Shown piece after piece: positions 34,631 to 47,439 of a stretch of DNA of 64,000 nt (the stretch's first letter is position 1; the number at the start of each line of letters is the position of its first letter). The stretch comes from Delphinapterus leucas (lineage: Eukaryota > Chordata > Mammalia > Artiodactyla > Monodontidae). A program made the translations under genes and the position numbers. The stretch spans positions 757,865 to 821,864 of the forward strand of contig NW_022098094.1 of assembly GCF_002288925.2 (NCBI RefSeq), written 5' to 3'. Below the pieces are notes generated by a model. The model worked only from the letters and a program-made list of their open reading frames with translations, did no database searches and was not told the DNA's origin.

Positions 34631-35949
34631 GTTAAATCAAAATAACCTTGTTTTTGTTAAATAATAGTACATGAAATGCTTGTTTTTTATCTACTGACTG
34701 CATACCTTCCTTGCATCCAAATATCCCATTACACACTTAAAAAAAATTGAACTGGTAAACTATTTAAAAGTATTTGTTAAAATAATTTTATTCCCAAATT
34801 ATTAAAGATTTTGTCCAGTTTGCATTGCATGGCTAAAAAGGCTTTTGGTTTGTTTTATTTTCAGAAGACACCACTGGTTCTTAAGGGCTCAGGCAGTATA
34901 ATCTCAAAGGTCTGTTTTCCGTGTGACATCAAAACATAACTCTCATTAGTGATTATAGGGGCTTGGGGCACATGCTGAAGATTAAATACACAAATTATTA
35001 AATTTTATAAAAATGATTTCCTTTTATTATGTCATAAATCATTATTATTTCTAATGTCATCTGTAATTTTGTGGACTAGTATGATACATGATGCTCTGAT
35101 GCCTTTTGAAAGCTGCACAGAGGAGGAATAGAGTTGCCAGCTGTGGGTGACTGGAGCCTTCAATCTGTATTCCTGGCCTTTCCAGCAAAGGGCTACAGAG
35201 TTTCATGTGCAGCTCTCTTCTAAGAATTCTTGATTGCCCAGCGCCCATGATATAATAATACTTGTACCTATCTGGTTAATTAACTATTTGAATGAGCAGA
35301 GCATATTTGTCATAGGCCAAATATGAATTTCCAAGTTTGCACATATACATACCCACACAAACTTGGCGGGTACCACTGAATATGTTTTCAATGCCATTTT
35401 CAATGTCCAGGTTTTTCTATTTCATCTTTGTAATTTAGAAATGACCTAAGTTCTCATCCTCAAAAGATATTAGAAGGATGATTTGGCAACAGATATAGAG
35501 CTTCATGAATCTCAGATCCCTCCTATGGAATGGGTAGTGTTGAATTTTAAATTCTTTATTGCCTTCATATCTCTATGTGTTGTAAAAGCAGCCCTGAACA
35601 CCAGGCCACATCAGGTGTCTGTCTGCAGACCCGATAATAACCCACTGTACCCCAGTTGCTATTCCTCTCGTGTGATCGGAGGAAGAAATCTCGCACATAC
35701 TTGCTCTCACCTGATTGCGTATGATGTTAGTGTTGTAACAAGTGACAAGAATTATTGTCAAGAATAAGAATTATTCTGTCGACTCAGCTCTATGTTACAG
35801 GAAGATATCAAATAATAAGATCTAGACCTGATTCCCTAGCAGAAGAGCAAGAGTTAGGAGAGGCGGTCTGTGGTTTTCCATAGCAACGCTTTTTGAGATA
35901 CAAATGATGATTTTCTTTTTAAATATTTTTTTTCTAAAAGCTTAAATAT
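34631..35949. other. Unrecognised DNA
   Basis: No repeat or gene identified. A donor-like sequence on the minus strand (ATCAG|GTGAGAGC, about 35710) lacks a pyrimidine-rich acceptor nearby. Confidence 0.4.
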
Positions 35950-38900
35950 TTGTTCTTCATGGTCATATCTTTAATACATCTAAAACATATTTTTGGCATG
36001 GTGTAAAATAGATGTCTAATATTTTTCACACTTATATAAGCAATGATCAGCACGTTATTGAGTGGCTCAGATTTTTCCTGGTGATCTGCCGTGGCACCTG
36101 GCCTAGGTTTCTCTTTAGGCCTTGGTCTGTTTCTGACCTCTGTACTGTTTTCATGGTGTATTTTAGTGTTCTTGAATTCTTCTCATCATTATAGCTTGCT
36201 GTCAATTCTTGATACCTGTTGAAGGGAGATCCCCACTACCACCCCAGCCTAGTTCCTCTTCAGAAATGTATTGGATATCTTTGGCCCTTTGTTTTCTCAT
36301 ATAAATTGACAAACAGAATATACAATTCATGAAACAATGGCTGGAATTTTGGTAGAATTACACTGATTTAGGGAACAGTTTGGAGATAACTGAATTTTTT
36401 ACGGGATTAAATATGTAAGATCATGACAAAACTCTCCATGTATTAGATATTTTCAAGGGTTTTTTTGGTATTAAAATGATTTTATAGTATTCTCCATAAT
36501 TATTTCACGTCTTCTAAAATAATTCACTTTTAGATATCTAATACATTTACATTTTCCTAAAAAAATGTATTCTTACAAATCTCATTGTGTATTGGTTTTT
36601 GCTGACATTTTGTGTTGTTTATTTCTATGTCTTAAAACACTGCTAGTGTGTCTTATTAATCCCAATTATATGTGTGTGTTTTGGGCTAAAACCATCATGT
36701 GATTTCTAAACAATAGCTTATGTGTAGCTTCTTTTTTAATCCCCATAATTTTGATTTTTCTAATCACACTGTAATGGCTAACAATGGTGCAGAGAAAAGC
36801 AAACATGCTTGTTTTGGGCACAGATGACCTGATAGTAAAGGGAATATTTACATTCCACCATGAAACAGGATGGTTGTTACAGGGATTTTTGTAGATAATG
36901 TCTATTGGATTAAAGAAATCTTCTATTCTCAATTTGCTAATATTTTTACCATGAGTGATTGTTCAAGTTTATCACATATTTTTTCTGCATTAATAAGGTG
37001 ATCACTTGGCTTATTTCTGTTAATTTGTTGATGTGGTAAATTACCTAAATTATTTTTCTTATGTTAAAAAACTTGCAGGGGTGATCCTACATTTTTTTTG
37101 ACGTACTTGTGAGATTGGACACCAAATTTCCTCACTTCTATTGCATTATTCTAGTTGTGATAGGAAGGCATCATTTGTCTCATAAAATACTTTAAGAACA
37201 TTTCCTCTTTTCATGTATTCTGGAAAGATTTCTGTAAAAGGAATTAGATTTTCTGTATGTTTGGTAGATCTCAAAAATATTCTCTGAGATTATTATTTTC
37301 TTGGTGGAAATGTTGTGAATTACTGAGTTTATTTCTTTAATGATACAGGAAAACTTACACTTTTATTTCTTCTTGAGATAGCGTTTTGTCAGAATGATTT
37401 TAGATATCTAATTGTTTGCTTATTTATATTTTTATAAGCACACTAGCTGGATTGCTTTCTGTGTTTTGTACAGTGCAAATTTTTCAAATTTACTTTAGGT
37501 GTGTCTTTTGTAAAGAGCATATGGCTGGATATTTTTAATCGAGCCTGGTAATCTTTGTTTTTAACTGGATGACTCAGTTCTTTGCCATTTATGGTGATTA
37601 CCGTATAGTTAGATTTATTTCTACTATCTCATTCCTGCTTTTTCTATATTTTACTTTTCTTCATGCAGCCATTGTGTGGATTAGTTGGGGAGTTTATCCC
37701 TATTTTTCCTCTACCCTTTAAACAACTATAAATTCAAATTTCTGTTTGTTTAAGGGTATCATAGGAATTTTAGCATGTGCATTTTACTTCATGAAGTCAA
37801 AATTTGAGCCCTGTTAATACCACACTCTTAAATAACTCAAGAACCTTAAATTACTTTAACTGTGATCAGCTTTTTCAACTCATACAATGTTTTCAAATAG
37901 TTTGGTCATATTCTAATGTCACAAATTAGACACTCTTTTATTGCTTTGTACTAGTGATGCCTTTGTAAACTATTTACACACATTCTTCACTTCTTTGCTC
38001 ACCACACCTCCTGTACAGTATTCACATTGTCCATATGGAATCATTTTGCTTTTTTCTAAACATTTCTATAATGAGAGTTTGTTGGTGATAAACTCTCAGT
38101 TTTTGTTTAAAAGAACATATTATTTATTTTGTTCTCATTCTTGAGTTCACCGAGTATAAAATTCCAGATTGACAGATTTTTTTTCTCAGCATTTTGAGGA
38201 GACTGTTCCGCTGCATTCTGGCATTAGCTGTCGCTGATGAGAAGTCCTCTATCTGTTTCATTGTCGCTACTCTGTGGAACTTGTTTTTCATGTTATTTAT
38301 TCTGCAGTATAAAATATCTTCACTGCCTTTGGTGCCCTATGGCTTGTCTACAGTATTTATAGATAGGGAGTTCACTGGGCTTACTTGCTTTGCATCTCAA
38401 GATGCTCAGCAATTGTGTCTTTGAACCTTGTCTCCCCCACCATTTTCTTGGTGTTCTCTTTCTCAAGTCCAATTTGATATACATTGGACATTCTCAGTCT
38501 GTCATGTGTGCTTCTGCTCCTTCCCCTTTTTATAAAATACTCCTTGTTCATGTTTCTGGCCTACATTCAGAGAATTCTTTTTTTTTTTTCAAGTATACTT
38601 ACCAGGTCACTAAGATTTTTGCTTGGATTACACACATGCTTGGTTTTAAAGTCAATTACAATCAGTTTTTAATCTCAGTTATTTATTTATTTGTAAAATT
38701 TGTAGGTTATTTTTCAAGTCTGTTTCATTTTAGCAGCCTTTTACACTTCGCTAATATTTTCATTTATATTTTTATACCTTCTAGACTGACTTCTTTTATG
38801 TATTTATGTCGGAAAATTTAAATATTTTCAGTGCTTGGAGTTTGACATTTCCTATTTCTTCATGGAGCTTTAGGGTACCTTCCTTAAGAGAAAATCTGTG

Positions 38901-38960
38901 GTTGCTTCTTCCAGGTGCCTGCACTACATACACAGCTTTAACCCAGGACTACTTTACATT
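35950..38960 (-). mobile_element. Long old L1M copy
   Basis: Antisense L1 runs in order. ORF2 RT-flanking text is near 36280-36420 (TATAAATTGACAAACAG, TGGCTGGAATTTTGG). TTTTTTCTGCATTAATAAGGTGATCAC and TTTGTTGATGTGGTAAATTA (about 36975-37050) match the RT segment. TCTCAAAAATATTCTCTGAG follows, and then ORF1-side text (GAGGAGACTGTTCCGCTGCATTCTGGC, about 38200). Heavily decayed; limits approximate. Confidence 0.75.
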
Positions 38961-39015
38961 AAAATCTCATTTTCCTTTCAGCCTGACACAAGGTGTGAAT
39001 TCTAGCTCCTATTAC

Positions 39016-39505
39016 TGAGACAGGCTGGGACCTGGGACCCTTTGCTGCAGTGCTGCAATGCTTGCAGCTGAACACACCTCTCCTCGAGCTACAAAATACA
39101 GAGAAACTGTATGGGACTAAAAATAACTGTGTGCATGCTCAGATGGGGCAAATTCTGGACCCAAAAGATACAAGAGGACAAAAAAACTCAACTGCCATTT
39201 CTGAAGAGCCAGGAGCAAAAACTGGGTGTCAGAACAACAGCAGAGCACTACACATGCCCCCCTGCACTCAACACCACAAAGGGGTGGGCACACCACCTAA
39301 GCCACCACTCCGGCCTGACCCCTGGACACACAGTTACCCTCACCCCATATAGGGAACGAGCTCGCCCCTCCTTGGGGAGCAAGCAAGGGAACCTGTTACT
39401 TGTTTTCGCTCCCTCCTGCAGCCGGCACAGGAGCCCCAATAAAGCCTTGCCTGAGTTTCTTGTCTGGCCTCCAGTCAATTTCTGTTGACTGAGGAAGGCC
39501 AAGCA
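39016..39505 (+). mobile_element. Endogenous retrovirus LTR, class I (gammaretrovirus-like), apparently solitary
   Basis: The candidate LTR begins TGAGACAGGCTGGGACCTGG. It has a TATA-like CATATAGG at about 39346-39353 and the polyadenylation signal AATAAA at 39438-39443, followed by GCCTTGCCTGAGTTTCTTGT, which reads like R/U5. It ends near AAGGCCAAGCA. The spacing from TATA to AATAAA (about 90 bp) fits a short R region. No gag, pol or env lies on either side, so this is probably a recombined solo LTR. The ends and target duplication are uncertain. It carries no coding capacity of its own. Confidence 0.7.
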
Positions 39506-40399
39506 ACCTGGTTGGTATTGCTACCAAAAGCCAGCCTGAGGTTATTGGGTTTCCAAGATCTAGAGAAGCAGCTTTCCCTGAAGGCTCCATTTTCATTTTG
39601 TGTTTTGTTTATCCACTAAAGGTGTCACTCTCCAGGTACCCAGGAGGTGACTGCCCTGGGGAGCTAGGGGAAGGGGTGCCGAGCTCACTTCTCAGTTTGC
39701 AGAAGCCCCAGGCCATCTCCTGACCCCATGCCTTCCCCGTGCTTGCTGCAGACCACAGGTTCTGATGATAACTGAAGCAGCTTTTGGTTTGGGCTTCCCC
39801 ATCTCTTGGAATTCCTGCTCTGTTGTCGTTGAGGAGCCTCTGAAGACTGTCCTTACTTCCTGCCCAATATGTGATGCATTCAAAGAGGTTTTAAAAATAT
39901 ATAATCTAGCACATTTAATTTTCCAAATCATCCTCTCTCTGAATCTCTGTCTCTCTGTCTTTCTCTCTCCTTCCCTTCATCCCTCCCTCCCTGTCTCCCT
40001 TCCTCCCCATTCTCACTTTCTCATGTATATCTATACATTATATATACCTATAAACTTAATATTTTAAGTACTTTCTCAGAATGTTTCAGTGAATCTTCCA
40101 TCATGATAAATTCAGCACTTTTCAATAAAATTCAGTAGCATTTTTTATTAAATTATATTAAATATTATTTTTGCAGGCTGTAGTTATTTTTTAAATTATT
40201 TGCACATTATATACATCTGGATTTCATATTTCTCTCTTTATCCATTTTTCAAAAATAAATCTTGCCCAGGCATACCATGGAAATGACAGCAGCAATTGCA
40301 TGTGTTAAAACTGTTACACTAATACTCCAAGATCTTTGCAATTGCTATAAAATCAGATTATTATTTTACATTAAACTTAGATCAAAATAATGTAGAAAC
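39506..40399. other. Unrecognised DNA with a pyrimidine-rich patch
   Basis: 39938-40022 is a TCTC/CCTCC low-complexity tract. The rest, including the GC-rich part 39630-39740, is not identified. Confidence 0.45.
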
Positions 40400-43050
40400 T
40401 CTGTTCTAGATTTAAGGAACATTTTGTATAATCAGCACTATTGTATATATTCTATTGCACTTGTTTCCCACATACACCCACATACAACCTCACATTTTTT
40501 CTAAAGTACTTATATAATTCTAGAGTATATTGATATAAACCGTTCACATATTTTTTTATAATTACTGATGCATTCTAAAGATGCCCCAAAATGCAGAAAA
40601 TAGTATCAGACATGCTTATGTATCCCCCACCGAGATTAAAACATCATTAACAATTTGCTTCATTTCACACACACATAGGCCTTCTCCTTTTCTCTTTATC
40701 CCTTCGAGTTTTTATATCTTTGTATCTTTCTTAAAAAATGAAACAAAATCCTCACATGATCTTTTCACTCCCCATCACAATTCAGAATTAACCACTGTTT
40801 GGAATTATAGTTTTACCTTTCCTATATTTGCATCTGTACTTCTAGTACCTAGAAAAAGCATCTGTAAATAATATACACTGCAGAAATTTTTAAAAGTTAT
40901 ATATATTTTGTTCTTGCTTATATCTTTTTGCAACTTTGCTTTCTGCTCTATACTTCATAATTGTGGGATTTAGCTAAGCAAATATAGATTCAGTTCATTT
41001 AGTTTAGCTGCTGTATGAAATGCCACTGTATGAATAAATCAGGTTATTATGTGCTCACCTTCTAAGTGATGGTTACGTTGTTTCCACTTTTGCCCTCTCT
41101 CAAACACCGCTACAAAGAGTAGTTCTGTGCATGTAGTGAACATGGATGGGACTATTCTCTAAGGTCCACCATTAACTTAAAGGAAGGCTGGTTAGCATAT
41201 GTGCATTTCAGCTTTCCCACATATTGCCAAGTTGCTGCCTGAGACCATTGTACCAATTTACACCCCCTCAAACAAGGTACAATCCTGTTTCCTCCATTTG
41301 AGACAAAACTCTGTTATCAGACATTAATCTGTTCCTGTGTTTTGGGTATTTAATTGTATTTACTTTGTGGCTTATTTATATATCTCTGATTACTAATGAA
41401 GCCAACCATCACCTTTTATGAGTTTATTAGCAATTCCACTTTTTGTTCTGTTACTCTCCTTTTCACCTCTTTTCCTATGTAGTTTTCTCTATGGATTTGT
41501 AGGAGTTCAATCTATTCTTATAGTAATCTTTTCTTGCTTAAATAGACGGTAGACATCTTTTTCTAGTGTGTGGTCTATTTTATTCAGCTTGTTTATTATA
41601 TCTTTTTCATGGAGATGTTTTGAATTTTAATAAAATCAAATTTATCAATCTTTTATTTTTCTCCATAGTATTTGGTTTCTAAGATTTACCTAAAAAAATT
41701 CTTCTTTCCCAAATGTCACAAAGATACTTTCCTACTTCTACTTCAAAATCATTATAATTTGTATGTTTATATTGAGACCTTTAGTCTATTTGGGTTTTAT
41801 TTTTCTGCACTTTGCAAGGTAGGGATCTAATCTAATGTGGATTTCTAATGAATAGACGGTATTCGCAGACAACTTGTGAATAGCGCCTCCTTTAAATTCT
41901 CACATGTAGTTCAGTCTTTATCATGTGTGGAGTCCTGGTGTATAAATGAGTCCCTTTCATGGCTTTCATTTCTATCCCATTGGTCTATTTTTCTATCCCT
42001 CCACTAGGATGTCTCTTTTCCATTGCATTTAACTAAGTATAGATACTTTGTGAAATGAGTCTTCCTTTGTTCTTCTTTAAATTGTTCTTAGCTGCATATT
42101 TTTGTTTGTTTACTGGAGAAGCAAAGTGATAAAGAGTTCAGACTCTTGCTCTGACACTGATTCTCCGATCTTGGCCAAGTTGCTTAACCAATCAGCTCCT
42201 CTGAATGTAGTTGATATCATTATCTCCTAGGGGTTTTACAGGTTCAAAAGAGTTACTATATTTAAAGTACTTAGGAAAATGTCTGACACTCAGTAAGTTC
42301 CCCACAGATGTAGATTTTTAAAAATTATTTTGCCCTGTATTTTTCATATGCATATTAATACACATTTCATGTGTTTATTTGTACATGTCTAATAAAACCT
42401 ACTAGATTCTGGTTGGAATAGCATTGAAATTATAGCTAATTTGGGAGAGAGTTAGAATCTCTACAAAATTATTCTTCCAGGACACATATGGAATTCACTC
42501 TCTAGTCACTTAGATCTTCTTTTAATCCTCTCAATATGTTTACTTATTCTATATAAAATTCTTTGAATTAGTTATATGTATTCTCATGTATAGTTTTTGG
42601 TATTACATTATATCTTTTAAAATCATGTTTTCCAATTTTTATTAGTGTTTGCAGATGCCATTGACAATGTACATTGATTTTGTATGCTGCCACAATGGAT
42701 GAAATTCTCTTATTAGTGCTAATATTTTTCTGTAACATATTTTAATTTTTTTAAGTAGAAAATGAGACATTTTGTAAAGTATTAAGATTTTACTATTCTT
42801 TACCAAGCTGTATAACTGTTATTTCATTTTCGTGTATTATTGCATTGTCTAGCACCTCCAGATGATGTTAAATAGAAAATCTGGTATTGAACTTGATGAC
42901 TGATATTGCTCCCAACTCATAGTGGAAATGATTCTAAGATTTCACCACTGCGTATTGGGGTTACTGTAGACTTTTGAGATATACCGTCTATGAGTGAAGA
43001 AGAACAATTTTTTCTAGTGCTCCTTCCCTAAAGCTTCTGAGAACATCCCC
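40400..43050 (-). mobile_element. Old L1M (ORF2 and 3'UTR)
   Basis: Antisense order from 3' to 5' of the element: CTTATGTATCCCCCACCGAG (3'UTR), TGAAATGCCACTGTATGAAT, TAGTGAACATGGATGGG-like ORF2 end, ACCAATTTACACCCCCTCAA, TATTATATCTTTTTCATGGA, CATTTCTATCCCATTGGTCT, and GGAATAGCATTGAAATTATAG. A MIR interrupts it at 42130-42310. Very decayed. Confidence 0.75.
42130..42310 (+). mobile_element. MIR SINE (sense) between L1M segments
   Basis: TAAAGAGTTCAGACTCTTGC, CTTGGCCAAGTTGCTTAACC, CTCCTCTGAATGTAG and CTTAGGAAAATGTCTGACAC, CAGTAAGTTCC follow MIR from the tRNA head to the 3' tail. Confidence 0.85.
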
Positions 43051-43381
43051 CCACATCATATCATATATAGGGGTTAAATTTTATGAAAGATTTTTTGAAT
43101 CATAAATTATTACCATATTTTAAATTCTGAATCTGCTAGTGAACTTGTTGATGCGAAAGGTGGTTTCTTGTTAAGTTTGTTTCTGGGACAGGGATTGAGG
43201 GGTTGTCTACAAGGATAGATTTTTGGCCAAAGTAAAAGTCATTCCAGTATTACATTAGTTTAAATACTAAATCAATCAAATTACTGAAATAAAAAACTCA
43301 AGTTCTTAACCATAATCTAAAGCTTGTAGATTAATTAAATACCTTTAAGCATTTCAAGCTACATCTATAAATGTAATGTAT
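43051..43381. other. Unrecognised DNA left of L1 copy 2
   Basis: No supported feature up to the target-site duplication. Confidence 0.4.
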
Positions 43382-43394
43382 TCAAATTATTTTT
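43382..43394. repeat. Left target-site duplication of L1 copy 2
   Basis: TCAAATTATTTTT, identical to 48365-48377. Read in element sense, the pre-insertion site is ATT|AAAAATAATT, which fits the L1 endonuclease preference TTTT|AA on the cut strand. Confidence 0.93.
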
Positions 43395-43408
43395 CTTTTT
43401 TTAACATC

Positions 43409-43414
43409 TTTATT
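43409..43414 (-). terminator. L1 copy 2 polyadenylation signal (inverted AATAAA)
   Basis: TTTATT on the + strand lies 15-20 bp from the element's end, the same position as AATAAA in copy 1. Confidence 0.75.
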
Positions 43415-43769
43415 GGAGTATAATTGCTTTACAATGGTGTTAGTTTCTGCTTTATAACAAAGTGAATCAATTATACATATACATATGTTCCCATACCTCT
43501 TCCTTCTTGCGTCTCCCTTCCTCCCACCCTCCCTATCCCACCCCTCTAGGTGGTCACAAACCACCTAGCTAATCTCCCTGTGCTATGCGGCTGCTTCCCA
43601 CTAGCTATATACTTTACATTTGGTAGTGTGTATATGTCCGTGCCACTGTCTCACTTTGTCACAGCTTACCCGTCCCCCTCCCCATATCCTCAAGTCCATG
43701 CTCTAGTAGGTCTGTGTCTGTATTCCCATCTTACCCCAGGTACTTCATGACCTTTTTTTTTTTTTTCTT

Positions 43770-44042
43770 AGATTCCATATATATGTGTTAGCATACAGTA
43801 TTTGTTTTTCTCTTTCTGACTTACTTCACTCTGTATGACAGACTCTGGGTCCATCCACCTCACTACAAATAACTCAATTTTGTTTATTTTTATGGCTGAG
43901 TAATATTCCATTGTATATATGTGCCACATCTTCTTTATCCATTCATCTGTTGATGGACACTTAGGTTGCTTCCATGTCCTGGCTATTGTAAATAGAGCTG
44001 CAATGAACATTTTGGTACATGACTCTTTTTGAATTATGGTTT
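43770..44042 (-). pseudogene. L1 ORF2 C-terminal piece of copy 2
   Basis: The minus strand encodes QTIIQKESCTKMFIAALFTI, KTWKQPKCPSTDEWIKKMW-like text and SEVSQKEKNKY, the last about 90 residues of ORF2p downstream of the cysteine motif. The frame reads through to the ORF2 end. It is separated from the rest of ORF2 by the chimeric segment at 44043-44189. Confidence 0.9.
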
Positions 44043-44189
44043 GGGCTACTGGGATTGACATGTATACACTAATATGTATAAAATGGATATCTAATAAGAA
44101 CCTGCTGTATAAAAAAAAATAAAATTCTAAAATTCATAAAAAAGAAAACTAAACCATACACAAAAATAAACTCAAAATGGATTTTTTTT
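44043..44189 (+). mobile_element. Inverted chimeric L1 segment inside L1 copy 2
   Basis: Read on the + strand, about 44050-44150 is the 3' terminus of a different L1 subfamily (GGGATTGACATGTATACACT, then ACCTGCTGTATAAAAA and an A-rich tail). It is followed by a 30-bp ORF2 piece in sense (CCATACACAAAAATAAACTC, 44155-44180). Both oppose the surrounding element. The left edge is AATTATGGTTT and the right insert starts AAACCATA, a small inverted match. Confidence 0.8.
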
Positions 44190-46503
44190 TCTTTTTGTCT
44201 TATAGTTTTCTGCATACAGGTCTTTTGTCTCCCTAGGTAGATTTATTCCTAGGTATTTTATTCTTTTTGTTGCAGTGGTAAACAGGGAAATGGGAATGTT
44301 TCCTTAATTTCTCTTTCAGATTTTTCATCATTAGTGTATAGGAATGCAAGAGATTTCTGTGCATTAATTTTGTATCCTGCAACTTTGCCAAATTAATTGA
44401 TTAGCTCTAGTAGTTTTCTGGTGGCATCTTTAGGATTCTCTATGTATAGTATATGTCATCTGCAAACAGTGACAGTTTTACTTCTTCTTTTCCAATTTGT
44501 ATTCCTTTTATTTCTTTTTCTCCTCTGATTGCTGTTGTTAAGACTTCCAAAACTATGTTGAATAATAGTGGTGAGAGTGGACATCCTTGTCTTGTTCCTG
44601 ATCTTAGAGGAAATGCTTTCAGTTTTTCACCATTGAGAATGATGTTTGCTGTGGGTTTGTCGTATATGGCCTTTATTATGTTGAGGTAGATTCCCTCTAT
44701 GCCCACTTTCTGGAGAGTTTTTATCATAAATGAGTGTTGAATTTTGTGAAAAGTTTTTTCTGCATCTATTGAGGTGATCATATGGTTTTTCTTCTTCAAT
44801 TTGTTAATATGGTGTATCACATTGATTGATTTACATATATTGAAGAATCCTTGCATCTCTGGGATAAATCCCACTCGATCATGGTGTATGATACTTTTAA
44901 TGTGTTGTTGGATTCTGTTTGCTAGTATTTTGTTGAGGATTTTTGCATCTATATTCATCAGTGATATTGGTCTGTAATTTTCTTTTTTTGTAGTATCTTT
45001 GGTTTTGGTATCAGGGTGATGTTGGCCTCATAGAATGAGTTTGGGAGTGTTCCTTCCTCTGCAATTTTTTGAAAGAGTTTGAGAAGGATGAGTGTTAGCT
45101 CTTCTCTAAATGTTTGATAGAATTCACCTGTGAAGCCATCTGGTCCTGGACTGTTGTTTGTTGGAAAATTTTTAATCACAGTTTCAATTTCATTACTTGT
45201 GATTGGTCTGTCCCTATTTTCTATTTCTTCCTGGTTCAGTCTTGGAAGGTTATACCTCTCTAAAAATTTTTCCATTTCTTCCAAGTTGTCCATTTTATTG
45301 GCATAGAGTTGCTTGTAGTAGTGTCTTAGGATGCTTTGTATTTCTGCAGTGTCTTTTGTAACTTCTTTTTCATTTCTAATTTTATTGATTTGAGCCCTCT
45401 CCCTCTTTTTCTTGATGAGTCTGGCTAATGGTTTATCAATTTTGTTTATCTTCTCAAAGAACAAGCTTTTGTTTTATTGATCTTTGCTATTGTTTTCTTT
45501 GTTTCTTTTTCATTTATTTCTGCTTTGATCTTTATGATTTCTTTCCTTCTACTAACTTTGAGTTTTGTTTGTTCTTTTTTCTTTAGTTCCTTAGGGTTTA
45601 AGCTTAGATTGTTAAGGTTAGGCTGGTATTGCTATAAACTTCCCTCTTAGAACTGCTTTTGCTGCATCCCATAGGTTTTGGATCATCGTGTTTTCATTGT
45701 AATTTGTCTCTAGGTATTTTTTGATTTCGTCAGTGATCTCTTGGTTATTTAGTAATGTATTGTTTAGCCCCCATGTGTTTGTTTTTTATATTTTTTCCCC
45801 TGTAGTTTATTTCTACTTATAGTACTGTGGTCAGAAAAGGTGCTTGATATAATTTAAATTTTCTTAAATTTAGTGACACTTTATTTGTGACCCAAGATGT
45901 GATCTATCCTGGTGAATGTTCTGTGCGCACTTGAGAAGAAAGGATAATCTGCTGTTTTGGATGGTATGCCCTATAAATATCAATTAAATCTATCTGGTCT
46001 ATTGTGTCATTTAAAGCTTGTATTTCCTTATTAATTTCCTGTTTGGATGATCTGTCCATTGGTGTAAGTGAGGTGTTAAAGTCCTCCACTATTATTGTGT
46101 TACTGTCGATTTCCTCTTTTAGAGCTGTTAGCAGTTGCCTTATGTATTGAGGTCCTCCTATGTTGGGTGCATATATATTTATAATTGTTATGTCTTCTTT
46201 TTGGATTGATCCCTAATCATTATGTAGTGTCCTTCCTTGTCTCTTGTAACATTCTTTATTTTAAAGTCTATTTTATCTGATATGAGTATTGCTACTCCAG
46301 CTTTCTTTTGATTTCCATTTGCATGGAATATCTTTTTCCATCCCCTCACTTTCAGTCTCCATGTGTCTGAAGTGGGTCTCTTGTAGACAGCATATATATG
46401 GGTCTTGTTTTTGTATCCATTCAGCCAGCCTGTGTCTTTTGGTTGGAGCATTTAATCCATTTACATTTAAGGTAATTATCGATAGGTATGTTCCTATTAC
46501 CAT
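44190..46503 (-). pseudogene. L1 ORF2 (endonuclease and reverse transcriptase) of copy 2
   Basis: The first residues read MVIGTYLSIITLNVNGLNAP at 46503. The endonuclease keeps the conserved N (LNVNG), E (CLQETHF), D-F-N and a C-terminal S-D-H motif, though frames shift near 46270, 46190 and 45900. A linker follows ([19 protein letters not shown], about 45460) with an intact 168-codon open stretch at 44958-45464. The RT (44440-44958) has [29 protein letters not shown] and the catalytic F-A-D-D, after which the frame is lost. Homology stops near 44190 at the LYAEN region. Not functional. Confidence 0.94.
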
Positions 46504-46561
46504 TTTCTTAATTGTTATGGGTTTGTTTTTGTAGGTCCTTTTCTTCTCTTGTGTTTTCCAC

Positions 46562-47439
46562 TTAGAGAAGTTCCTTTAGCATTTTTTTGTAGAGCTGGTT
46601 TGGTGGTGCTGAATTCTCTTAGCTTTTGCTTGTCTGTAAAGCTTTTGATTTCTCTGTCGAATCTGATGATATTCTTGCTGGGTACAGTAATCTTGGTTGT
46701 AGGTTCTTGCCTTTCATCACTTTAAATATATCATGCCACTCCCTTCTGGCTTGTAGATTTTCTGCTGAGAAATCAGCTGTTAACCTTATGGGAGTTTCCT
46801 TGTATATTATTTGTCATTTTTCCCTTGTTGCTTTCAATAATTTTTCTTTTTCTTTAAGTTTTGTCAATTTGATTACTATGCATCTTGGCATGCCAAGATA
46901 AATGTGGGTTTATCCTGCCTCAGACTCTCTGCGCTTCCTGGACTTGGGTGGTTATTTCCTTTCCCATGTTAGGGAAGTTTTCAACTATAATCTCTTCAAA
47001 TATTCTCTTGGGTCCTATCTCTCTCTCTTCTTCTGGAACCCGTATAATGTGAATGTTGTTGCGTTTAATGTTGTCCCAGAGGTCTCTTAGGCTGTCTTCA
47101 TTTCTTTTCATTCTTTTTTTTTATTCTGTTCCGCAGTAGTGAATTCCACCATTCTGTCTTCCAGGTCACTTATCTGTTCTTCTACCTCAGTTATTCTGCT
47201 ATTGATTCCTTTTAGTGTGTTTTTCATTTCAGTTATTGTATTGTTCATCTCTGTTTGTTTGTTCTTTAATTCTTCTAGGTCTTTGTTAAACATTTCTTAC
47301 ATCTTCTCGATCTTTTCCTCCATTCTTTTTCTGAGGTCTGGATCATCTTCATTATCATTATTTTGAACTCTTTTTCTGGAAGGTGTCCTATCTCCCCTTT
47401 ATTTAGTTGTTTTTCTGGGGTTTTATCTTGTTCCTTCAT
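46562..47439 (-). pseudogene. L1 ORF1 (ORF1p) of copy 2, frameshifted
   Basis: The start is MKEQDKTPEKQLN at 47439 and the natural stop TAA is at 46564-46562. The coiled coil is readable (FNKDLEELKNKQTEMNN, 47108-47293, and SDLEDRMVEF), followed by the central domain (LRDLWDNIKRNNIHIIRVPE, IIVENFPNMGKE, 46920-47111). The C-terminal domain (46562-46900) is present in DNA but not in one frame. Only 58 bp separate the ORF1 stop from the ORF2 start, as in bicistronic L1s. Confidence 0.9.
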
